Source: Hyposmocoma kahamanoa (Eukaryota > Arthropoda > Insecta > Lepidoptera > Cosmopterigidae). Taken from it: 64,000 nt of DNA. Shown here piece by piece: positions 10,366-18,689 of this stretch (positions are counted from its first letter, which is position 1; each line of letters begins with the position of its first letter). The position numbers were made by a program, and so were the translations under genes. The notes beneath the pieces were generated by a model that was not told where the DNA came from, did no database searches, and was given only the letters and a program-made list of their open reading frames with translations. The DNA lies in assembly GCF_003589595.1 (NCBI RefSeq), contig NW_020653855.1, positions 4,297,274-4,361,273 of the forward strand, given 5' to 3'.

Positions 10366-10483
10366 TTATTTTATATGTATGTTAGTTTGTAAGGTATGTA
10401 TAAAAATAATAATATGTATGTTAGTCTGTAAGGTATTTGTTATATGGGCCTTAGTTGCCTGAAATAAATGAATAAAAAAAAAA
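10366..10483 (+). other. 3' UTR and poly(A) tail of the interrupted retroelement
   Basis: A short tandem repeat of ATGTATGTTAGTYTGTAAGG lies near 10377-10433. GGGCCTTAGTTGCCTGAAAT, AATAAA and an A-run follow. This is the usual shape of a lepidopteran LINE 3' end. Confidence 0.65.
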
Positions 10484-10590
10484 TTTGCTATTTAAAGCTC
10501 TAAGTGGCACTTCAACTGTTATGTATAGGCGTGTAGCTTACCATCAGGCGCACTTGTTCGTCCTGTCACTTGATATTATTAAAAAAAAAA
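10484..10590 (+). repeat. Family A copy, right half
   Basis: Resumes TTTGCTATTTAAAGCTCTAA and ends CACTTGATATTATTAAAAAA. Confidence 0.85.
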
Positions 10591-10689
10591 ACAAAAGCCC
10601 TCGTAAAAATTCGGGAACCACAAATCAAAAGCCGGACATTTATTATACGCTGTAAATCGTTTTCATGTGTACCTAATGTTTACACTCAC

Positions 10690-11270
10690 GTCCTTGTTAA
10701 TTTCATGATAGATTCGACACATCCGGATCATTGTAGGTAACGTTATTAGTACAACATGACACGTGAAACCGTCTGAGTGAGCGTGTCCACGCTAAGAAAA
10801 GTCGCCGGGTCTGTGCAAGAATTCGTGTCGTTTCTACACACGAACTGTGTACAATGCCTCGGCGCCGGACAAAAAAAATCTGTCCACGCCCGACACGACG
10901 CGCTCTGCCGCTATTGTATGGGGCGGGGTGAGGTGCATTGTCAATCAACGAACGTATATGCGCGTGGACGGGTGTTGCTTAGTAGGCAACATATACAACA
11001 ACGTATTTCTTCCTACAGTCGGTAGTAAAACGACAGCTACCCGGAAGACTCGTAATGCACTGACACATTTTACCCTACACAAGTCCGTCCGAAAGCGTTC
11101 GTATCGTGTACATACTCATCTACAACAGACACCAGATAGATAGATAGATAGTTTAATACCACCACATGTTTTCTTGGCTAGATCCGACAAAGTTTTTATC
11201 GTGTACAAGACCATTCTCATTATTTCTTTAACAGACACGTCGAATTTCTTAGCGTGTACAAAAATATTCA
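10690..11270 (+). mobile_element. Family G element, copy 2
   Basis: Co-linear with 1440-2010, including the 5' flank CGTCCTTGTTAATTTCATGA, GCCGGGTCTGTGCAAGAATT and ACACGTCGAATTTCTTAGCG. A short GATA run near 11133-11145 is new in this copy. The frame seen in copy 1 is broken here. Confidence 0.5.
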
Positions 11271-11379
11271 AATTTTAACAAAAAAGTTTATACATACTCA
11301 TATTACCTACTTCACGCCATTCATATGAATAAATAGATGTAGGTACATATTTTCAAAGTCAACAACATTATTCAGGGTG

Positions 11380-12132
11380 TCTCACGGCTATGCCACACGG
11401 AGGGAAAGTACCTTAAATATCTTAGATAGGAAATTTTACTGAAAGAAGACTTAATTTTTATATTAAAATCAATTCGAACTACATTCAAAGATTTTTAAAT
11501 GACCGCCGGTCTGAACCGGAAATCGAACCCGCCAAATGTGAAAAAAAAAAGTAATTTTACTATACTGACAGAAAGACTCGATAATAACGATTGTTTTTAT
11601 CTAAATAACATAGCATCTTAAATAAAATTAAGACCATGAAATTTAATATTTAATTTGAAATTACCCTTAAAAAGATTTTGTTTACAGGAACCGATACGAA
11701 AGTGCGCAAGAGTCACAAAATTGATCTTAGACATATTATTTTAAACATTCACCATAAAAATAAAAAAATTGACAGGAAGCGAAAGCACAAGTTATAAAAC
11801 GATAACTTAAATTGATTGTAAGTTACAGTTAAGTATAACTAATTATTTGAATTAAACGTAACATTTCATGGTCTTTCTTTTCTTTAAGATGCTATGTTAT
11901 TTAGATAAAAACAATCCTTATGATTGAAGCTTTCGATACAATAAAATTGCAGATTTTTTTTCACGTTTGGCGTTTGATGCCCGGTTCAGACAGGCGATTA
12001 TTTAAAAATCTTTGAATGCAGTTCGAATAGCTTTTAAAATTAAAATGCAATCTTCTTTCACTAAAATTGTCTACTTACGGCATTTAAGGGACTTTCCCTC
12101 CGCGTAGCGTATCCGTGTGACGTCCTGTATAC
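11380..12132. mobile_element. Family H fold-back element
   Basis: Two long inverted arms. The left arm from about 11385 includes CACACGGAGGGAAAGTACCT, ATTCGAACTACATTCAAAGA and CCGGTCTGAACCGG. The right arm to about 12130 carries the inverse of the same string. Ends read CAGGGTGTCTCACGG and, inverted, CAGGACGTCACACGG. The arms are roughly 280 bp with about 170 bp between them. No coding. Confidence 0.7.
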
Positions 12133-12309
12133 TTTAAATGCCATTTTTTTGCATGAGGTTTTTATCTATAATTGGCTATGTAAACAATTTAAAACAAATC
12201 ATTCAAAAAAAATCATTCTACCTAGTAATTAATAAGTCACAAGCTGTTGGTAAACCAAATAAATAAACAAATAATTACGCCGCATTTTTAAAATACTGCA
12301 ATTTTAAGA

Positions 12310-12555
12310 TAACGTTACATCATAATCATTCATCAACAGCATATCGCATTCCACTGCTGGACGTAGGTCTCTCCCAATGCGCGTTATTTCGGCCGGTCTT
12401 CAGCCTGTCGCATCCAGCAACCTTTCGCAAATTGTCACTCCGTCTGACCAGAGGACGCCCTAGACTACGTTTACCGAGGCGTGGTCTCAACTCAAGAACT
12501 CGCTTCCCCCATGGGTTACCGGTTTTTCAACAGATATTGTCAGCCCACAACCATG
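12310..12555 (-). repeat. RTE-type LINE 3' tail fragment
   Basis: Contains CATTCCACTGCTGGACGTAG then GTCTCTCCCAATGCGCG, and later CAGAGGACGCCCTAGACTAC GTTTACC. From memory this string is a very common 3' UTR of lepidopteran RTE-like LINEs. Reverse orientation is inferred. Confidence 0.55.
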
Positions 12556-12627
12556 TTTTTTTTTTTGAAAACTTTGCCGTATGGTTCGTTAGTTTGGTCT
12601 GATAATTTAAGTTAGGTATAGGTATAT

Positions 12628-12820
12628 CGAGTTCTTAGGTTTTCGCGATTGTTACACACAGGCGCTTTACAGGTCCCGTGGTCACGGTTGACATCAACGA
12701 CAACAACACGGTTGAGTCAATGGCGACCATGGGACCTGTAATGGGTCCGAAACGTTGGTTTGTTTGAAAAAACAAATAGACGATATTTAAATCCGGAAAA
12801 ATAGTTTCATTTCCTAAATT
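12628..12820. mobile_element. Penelope-like terminus folded back on itself
   Basis: 12628-12660 is the element terminus in reverse (TCGAGTTCTTAGGTTTTCGC). 12667-12683 and 12725-12741 pair at 16 of 17 positions (TTACAGGTCCCGTGGTC). The forward terminus GTCCGAAACGTTGGTTTGTT to TTTCATTTCCTAA follows. This is the inverted arrangement typical of Penelope pseudo-LTRs. Confidence 0.7.
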
Positions 12821-13109
12821 TAACTTATAATTTATTAATTGTAGTCTCATCCAGTCATATATTATTGTATTGTACTTGTTAAATTAACGTTATATTTGTG
12901 TTCCACAATATGATAATGCTGTGCATAGCTGTTAGTGGAATGCTGATTTATTTTCTATTTCATTTAGCAATATTAATATGTATTAGCAATATTGCAAATG
13001 GCGGAGGTGAATACTTGGCAAAAACAATAACAACACTTACATAAATAAAAATAAAAAGACCTGATACAGAACAGAATACCCGAGAAAGCCAATAAAACCA
13101 CCATTTATT

Positions 13110-13365
13110 TTTATGATACCAGGTGACAGGACAAGTCGTGTACATGGTGGTAAGCGACACGCCTGTCCATAGCAGTTGTAGTGCCACACAGCGCCACCAT
13201 GATACACAAGTTGACAAGTCCCATGTGCCTGTAATTTCACCAGCACCCTTACCCTGCAAAACTGGAACGCTGTAACCACATTACTGTTTGGCGGCTGAAA
13301 TAGGTAAGGTGGCAGTACTTGCCTAAACGAGCTCTTTCACAAGGAACTCCACTGCTAATGCACGA
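13110..13365 (-). repeat. Family A copy, reverse
   Basis: Tail side ATACCAGGTGACAGGAC, core CCCATGTGCCTGTAATTTCACC, head AGCTCTTTCACAAGGAACTC. Part of the middle is deleted. Confidence 0.75.
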
Positions 13366-13379
13366 AAATTCTGAAATCT

Positions 13380-13560
13380 ATTTGACAAGTTTTATTGAAA
13401 ACGGTTACCGGAAAGTGGTTGAAATCGAGGAAAAGAGGTAGAATATTTTTGTCAAATTTAAATGGAACCAATACAGAGGTACCCTATTTCCAACAAAAAA
13501 AGAATAATCAAAATCGGTTCGCAAGTGACGGAGAAATCGCGAAAAGTACAGTCATGTCCC
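13380..13560 (+). repeat. Family D fragment
   Basis: TTTATTGAAAACGGTTACCG, then AAATGGAACCAATACAGAGG, CAACAAAAAAAGAATAATCA and GACGGAGAAATCGCG, all internal family D blocks. Confidence 0.55.
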
Positions 13561-13639
13561 GTGTTTTTATTTACATAAATGAACTACATAACATCAAAAC
13601 TATATTTTAACTATTCTTTTTATCATAAACAATTAGAAA

Positions 13640-13990
13640 ATGCCAGGACTGGTAGCTGTAAAGGTACTAACTGGGTGATAAATCTGTCATAGATTTCTCA
13701 TAGATGACGCTACGACTAAAAAGTCGTTCGAAGACCAAGTACAAAGACACGACGCAAGCACATAGAAAAATTCGTGAGGTCCGTTGGTTCGTTCCGTGGC
13801 TTAGTTGGTATAGCGTCTGGTACGGTATGCAAGAAGGCAAGAAGACGTCGGTTCGAATCCGACCGGATCGAAGGAATTTTTTCTGAGTGTTCGATCTTTG
13901 TATTAATAATTATAACAAACTAGTGGAGTAATTTCACAAAAATATAATTTAATATCAATTCAATAAAAATTTAATTAATTACAAAATCTT
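13640..13990 (+). repeat. Family B tRNA-like SINE, near complete
   Basis: Order seen: CTGGTAGCTGTAAAGGTACT, CTCATAGATGACGCTACG, CGCAAGCACATAGAAAAATT, box A (GTGGCTTAGTTGGTATAGCG), box B (GGTTCGAATCC at about 13851), then tail CGATCTTTGTATTAATAATT to CAATTCAATAAAAATTTAA. The tRNA-like part sits in the middle of the unit. Confidence 0.8.
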
Positions 13991-14299
13991 TAAACTCATT
14001 AATATCCGAATTATGAATTTGATGCTTCTGCCTTTCTTTACCAAGGGCAGAATTTGTTTTAGATTTGTAAAACAAAGTGAAAATCCTAGAATGGAAAGAC
14101 CCAGGAAAATAATTACATGGGACATGTTATTATTTACTATTACAGAGAGGGAAAGTACAATGAGGTCTACAAATAACAAGTTGTCGACTCAGATCGATAT
14201 TTTAGTAGCAGAAGAGCTCTTTCTGAAAGTGTCCGTCCAGGAAAGTGCTGCCACATTACATATTTCTGCCATCAAACAGTAATTTGAATTCTTTTTTAA

Positions 14300-14475
14300 T
14301 AAAATTTAGTGACGGGATGAACGAGTCGTGCGCCTGATGGTAAGCTACACGCCTGTCCATGGCAGCTGCAGTGCCACTCAGAGCTTTAAATAGCAAAGAT
14401 CTGAGGGGCACTGCCAATGCGCCCGTCGCCATGAGACATAAGTTAAGTTACTTCCCTGGACGAACTCTTTCACAG
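14300..14475 (-). repeat. Family A copy, reverse
   Basis: AGTGACGGGATGAACGAGTC through GCAAAGATCTGAGGGGCACT to GACGAACTCTTTCACAG. Head-to-head with the next copy. Confidence 0.75.
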
Positions 14476-14499
14476 CTCTGCAGCTGCTAAATATGAAGT

Positions 14500-14640
14500 A
14501 TAACTGCGTTTCGGTTTTATTAGGTAAGGGTGCTGGTGAAATTACAGGCACATGAAACTTTTCAACTTAAGTCGCAGGGCGACGGATGCAGAGGCAGTGC
14601 CTTGTTTGACCCGTCACTGGATATTATAAAAAAAGTTGTA
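14500..14640 (+). repeat. Family A copy, forward, internally deleted
   Basis: TGCGTTTCGGTTTTATTAGG through GTGAAATTACAGGCACATG, then a deletion, then CCCGTCACTGGATATTATAA. Confidence 0.7.
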
Positions 14641-14879
14641 CAAGCTAAAAAAATGACAACTTCCATAGGCATAAATCGCGACATCGATTTACTTCAGCAA
14701 TTTCCACAGTTTCATGCCATAAGATATTTTGATCAGGTGGAAATACAGCCGAGTGGGCAATTTACAAACGGGACCCCAGAGTGTTTTTGAGAGATAAGTT
14801 TAAGAAATTAACATTCTTATACAGGCGTCTAGAATAAATTTATGAAAATGTAACTTGTTGATAATAATCTATGAGAAAA

Positions 14880-15230
14880 AGTAAAGCTGTAAAGTTGTAA
14901 AAGTGTTAGCTGTAAAGTTACCTAACTGGCTGACGAAATACTTTCATAGATTTCTCATAGATGGAGCTACGGCTAAAAAGTCGTTGAAAATTAAATACAG
15001 ATGCGACAACAAGCACATAGAAAAATTCGTGAGGTCCGTTGGTTCGTTCCGTGGCTTAGTTGGCATAGCGCCTGACACGGTTTGCTAAGACAAGTCGGTT
15101 CGAATCCAGCCGGCTCGAATGCATTTTTACCAAGTGTTCGATCTTTGTATTAATAATTATAACAAACTACTGTAGTAATTTCACAAAAAATAGTTGAATA
15201 CCAATTCAATACAAATTTTATGTAATTTAT
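14880..15230 (+). repeat. Family B SINE
   Basis: Same order as 13640-13990. Box A CCGTGGCTTAGTTGGCATAG, box B CGGTTCGAATCCAGCC, tail CGATCTTTGTATTAATAATT. Confidence 0.8.
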
Positions 15231-15299
15231 ATGAGGTGAATTCCATTATTTCATGAAAAATAGTTACAGAAATAATTTTAATAGAATGAATAAAAATAA

Positions 15300-15545
15300 T
15301 CTAGATATTGCGGACGGCCGAGATGCGCCTGGTCGGTCAGTATAAATGGGAATGAAACTACGTGAATAATTCGAGGACTCTGATTGGATTGATTCTGAGT
15401 AGCGTTCACGACGCATTATTAGGTCCGGTACGGTGTGGGAGACGCCGTATAATATATAAGAATCTTTTGTAAGAATTGTTGCATTCACAATTTTGATTTG
15501 TAACAATACGGAACTAAGTCAGATGGATATAGATCACGATTGTTA
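15300..15545 (+). repeat. LTR-like fragment with TATA region
   Basis: Matches 30425-30709 in the opposite direction: GCGGACGGCCG, a CTCTGATTGG (CCAAT-type) block, CCGGTACGGTGTGGGAGACG and then TATAATATATAAGAATCTT. Promoter spacing of this sort is expected in an LTR. No internal retroelement sequence adjoins it. Confidence 0.45.
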
Positions 15546-16180
15546 GGATAGAGATAAAATGTTCAATCATAGAAGTGTATACAGTCCACTTATGTCCTAA
15601 GAAGCTTCATTTAACGGAAAATTACGAAGATTACGAGTTTCATTGAAGTAGTTAACACTAGCTGTCATCCGCAAAGAACAAAGTTTCTATTTCATGACGT
15701 TTATTACCAAACATATTTTTTTAGGAAAGTTATTATTTCAGAAAGAAAGAAAAGTAGTTTATTTGGCAAATTTATGACAAAATATATACAACCGAATGAT
15801 TACAAAAATAAAATAATCTTATAACATAACACAAAATAAATGAATTACATTTAAAAGTTACCAAAATGGTCTACACTCAGCTTTTTGTAACGAGACGTGT
15901 GAAAACACCACGTCACGCTCGTTTTCAGAGAAATTGAATAAATGACAAGGATGATGTCGCTTCGTCCAAGCAAGTAAAATAATAAAAAAAAGTACAATAG
16001 ACTTAACTAGGCGTAAATCAAAACTTAAAAAGTAAAAAATGGGTGTACGTGTAGAGTAGGTGGGATGTAATAAAACCAAAACTAATTGTGCGTGTATTGT
16101 TTTCTCATGTATTTGTGGTTGGTATATTAATGTTAACAGTAATATGTCAAGAAGGCATACCCATTTTATTCACCCATTAT
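15546..16180. other. No feature recognised
   Basis: Short frames only. Confidence 0.4.
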
Positions 16181-16182
16181 GA

Positions 16183-16500
16183 CGGGTAAGAGTGTTGGTG
16201 AAATTAGAAGCATAGACTTGTCAACCTTATGCCTTAGAGTGGTGGGTGTGGTGGTTGTGCCTCCGGTCTTTACGATACGGTAGCTCTAAGCCCGCAAATC
16301 CGGAACTGTGGTGCGTTCAAATTTTGCGCGCAAACGTGTGTCTTGTGTTGGATATCCAACACAATACACAATGTACGCGCAAAACTTAAACGCCCCGTTA
16401 AACCTAACACCGTTGGAAATTTGTGGCCTAACTGTCACTCCGACTGTTATGGGTAGGCTTGTCTTTTGCTATCAGGCGCAAGATTTGTTATACAAGAAAT
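16183..16500 (+). repeat. Family A copy interrupted by a hairpin-rich insert
   Basis: GGGTAAGAGTGTTGGTGAAA at the left and GACTGTTATGGGTAGGCTTG, TATCAGGCGCAAGATTTG at the right are family A. The piece between about 16293 and 16430 is foreign. Confidence 0.65.
16293..16430. mobile_element. Small palindromic insertion
   Basis: Centred on the perfect palindrome TGTGTTGGATATCCAACACA, with TTTTGCGCG arms on both sides. It sits inside a family A copy. Confidence 0.45.
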
Positions 16501-16634
16501 ATAATTTTGTAGTTTCAATGTTGATGTTACGTGAAAAATTGGAGACTAAGCTGCGTTCTTGATTATGTGAAGTTGCGACAGGCAGTAGCCGCGTAGCGGA
16601 TGCAGTTAGTCAATATCGTCGCGCAGTGACGCGC

Positions 16635-16687
16635 TGCGTAGTAACCGACACACCTGCCTATAACAGATGCAATGCCACTCAGTAACT
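16635..16687 (-). repeat. Family A, left piece of an interrupted reverse copy
   Basis: GTAGTAACCGACACACCTGC to CAATGCCACTCAG; continues at 18000. Confidence 0.6.
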
Positions 16688-16809
16688 CTATCACGACAGG
16701 ACGAGACTAGCGCGAGAGCGACATAAAGCGCGAGATACTGCAAAAATATCTATTTTTCTTTTGCGGTAACTTCATATCTTATCTATCTAGGAAAAATAAA
16801 AATAGTGAC

Positions 16810-17150
16810 AGTGACATTTCTAAAATATCTTCATAATATTGTACATTAATATTAGCAATTTGTGTGCGTGAATTAGAGTATTTTGCTATACAGCACTATT
16901 TAGCAAAATAATTATGAGATTCGGAAACGGAAGTTGTCAATATTGTACCACGAGCTGTTTCTCGATTGTATTAGCATTTACAAAATATCTCTAGAAATTG
17001 TACATAAATAGTAGTAACTTATTTGTGTACATTTGTGTATTTTGCTATGCAGTAATTATGATTATACTGTGTAGCAAATTACATAATTAATTAAGATTTG
17101 GAAACGGAAGTTGTGATTACTACACGTGGGCTGTTTCTTGTTTGGTGGGG
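16810..17150 (+). repeat. Diverged tandem duplication (two units of about 165 bp)
   Basis: Both units share AAAATATCT, AATTGTACAT-like, GTATTTTGCTAT, GGAAACGGAAGTTGT and GGGCTGTTTCT-type blocks in the same order (16810-16980 and 16980-17150). Confidence 0.6.
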
Positions 17151-17429
17151 TAACCTAATTGATATAAGGAGGGCTTAAAAGCGGGAAACAGCACATGCTC
17201 CACACAGATTATTACTAAAAATTCTAAGGTGAAGACTGTATCGTATTAAACTTATTGAAACAAAAAGGCGTCACTACTCTCGAGGCTGCGTTCTAGTCCT
17301 AACAGCATACTGAAAATGTTTGCGGCTAAGCTTGAATCGCCGATGCTTCAACATTTTATCCAGGATCTGGTGAGATCATGAGGTTATCGGCGCCTCGAGC
17401 GGTAAGTTGCATATACGTGTTTCTTGAGT

Positions 17430-17575
17430 TTGTCAATGTATTGTCCCGTAAATTGTACCTACTAACAATAGCTTTAAGTGTAAATGTTCTGTATCTTTTT
17501 GTATTACTAACAAGTGGGCCATAGATGTCCAAATAAATGATTTATTATTATTATTATTAAATATGTTCGTAATTA
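17430..17575 (+). repeat. LINE 3' tail with ATT run
   Basis: GGGCCATAGATGTCCAAATA AATGATTTATTATTATTATT has the look of a LINE 3' end with AATAAA and a short microsatellite tail. Confidence 0.45.
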
Positions 17576-17639
17576 TTAAAATCAAGAAGTTATATCCAGT
17601 AGTTAGTTATTTTATTATTCGAATGTATTTTTTGCAATT

Positions 17640-17865
17640 TTGGTGATTCTTTTTTTGTTGGAACGAGGGTAATATATACAGTATTGGTCTCATTTAAATT
17701 CGAAGGAAATATTCCTCCTCTAAGAGTAGTAAACTAGGGAATTAAGCCGGTTTCGCGCACTTTCCAGTAACCTATTTCAATAAAACTTGGCATATACTCC
17801 AGTTTTACGAAATTTGAGATCGGTTTTTTTTTAAAAAAGGTATTACTGACCACGGCAGAATATAC
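17640..17865 (-). repeat. Family D fragment, reverse
   Basis: GATTCTTTTTTTGTTGGAA, CTAAGAGTAGTAAACTAGGG, CCTATTTCAATAAAACTTGG and TTTGAGATCGGTTTTTTTTT in family order. Confidence 0.6.
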
Positions 17866-17999
17866 ACAACAAATTTATTGAAAAAATGTCACATGCGCTC
17901 TTTCAACTAACGGTGGCAGTGTTATACTCGCAGAGAGATCTCGCACTTTGCATTACTCTCGCGCTAGTCGCGCCATAACGTGCTAGCCCGCCCTACCGA

Positions 18000-18125
18000 G
18001 CTGTAAATTGCAAAGGCCTGAGAGGCCTGCTACTGCACCCGTCACCCTAAAACATAAAGGTAACAATTTCTACGTGCCTGTACTTCCACCAGCACCCTAA
18101 ACCCTTCAAACAAACTTTGTCGCTA
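18000..18125 (-). repeat. Family A, right piece of interrupted reverse copy
   Basis: GCTGTAAATTGCAAAGGCCT GAGAGG then CTGCACCCGTCACC and TTCCACCAGCACCC. Confidence 0.6.
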
Positions 18126-18289
18126 GGAGCTCTAAAAACCTACTAAAAAGTTATTGGACTGAATGAGAGATCCAAGGGCGGGCAGTTACTCTGTCCAACG
18201 TATGGCCATAACTATTTATGGCAATGACCTAAACGTAGTTACACATAAGAGCTTATCTTACAATGTATTCGGACATTGTGAGATAGAGG

Positions 18290-18425
18290 AACTAGTATAC
18301 TCTGTTTTTATTACAATTATTAAGACAAAGATCGAACACAGAAAAACTTTTTCGATCCGATGTTATTTAAACCCCCGACCATACTGCACCGCAGTATTGT
18401 TCTTACCAACTGAGCTACTAGCACT
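18290..18425 (-). repeat. Family C tRNA-like SINE
   Basis: In reverse: shared tail AAGACAAAGATCGAACACAG, GAAAAACTTTTTCGATCC, a decayed box B, then TTCTTACCAACTGAGCTACTAG (box A reversed). It abuts a family S copy. Confidence 0.7.
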
Positions 18426-18600
18426 AGGGAAACCCTGTATCGCGGGTGCCATGGATACACACATAGACAACCACAAATGACATCCAAATTCACGAGAGAA
18501 ATGCATGTAGGCCATACAAATATTTCTTCCGGCTCGGCAATCGAACGTGGGACCTCTGCGTGGCAGTCAGGCATGGTAACCGTTAGGCCACGGAGGCAGT
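18426..18600 (-). repeat. Family S SINE
   Basis: In reverse: CTAGGGAAACCCTGTATCGC, CCATGGATACACACATAGAC, then CAATCGAACGTGGGACC (box B) and GGTAACCGTTAGGCCACGG (box A). Confidence 0.8.
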
Positions 18601-18689
18601 TATTATTATCTCAAATTGCGGATACAACTAGTTAGCAAAAATCAAAATTTAATAACTTAATCATACATGATGAACTTGAAAAGTTCACA

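Larger units (their letters stand above)
8746..10483 (+). mobile_element. Retroelement fragment inserted in family A, itself hit by a mariner
   Basis: The insertion starts CCAACGGGACAGAAC and ends GAAATAAATGAATAAAAAAA plus A's. It is flanked by TTTGCT at 8740-8745 and 10484-10489. Removing it rejoins family A. It carries the end of an ORF1-like protein and a 3' UTR with AATAAA and an A-tail, so it moved by retrotransposition. No reverse transcriptase is present. About 455 bp once the mariner is removed. Confidence 0.8.
16690..17998. mobile_element. 1.3-kb TIR-bounded insertion in family A
   Basis: The left end contains GACTAGCGCGAGAG (16713-16726) and the right end contains its inverse CTCTCGCGCTAGTCGCG near 17956. 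Sub-terminal GCGCGAGAT / ATCTCGCAC also pair. Family A sequence flanks both sides. Inside are a diverged tandem duplication, a LINE 3' tail and family D sequence, so it is a host for later insertions. Exact ends and TSD unresolved. Confidence 0.5.

Noticed and set aside
13800..13870. Possible functional tRNA gene
   Set aside because: Box A and box B are present but embedded in a repeated 350-bp SINE unit, with no proper acceptor stem pairing. The same applies to the family C and S heads.
18163..18480. 105-residue frame
   Set aside because: It crosses the junctions of three repeats (A, C, S).
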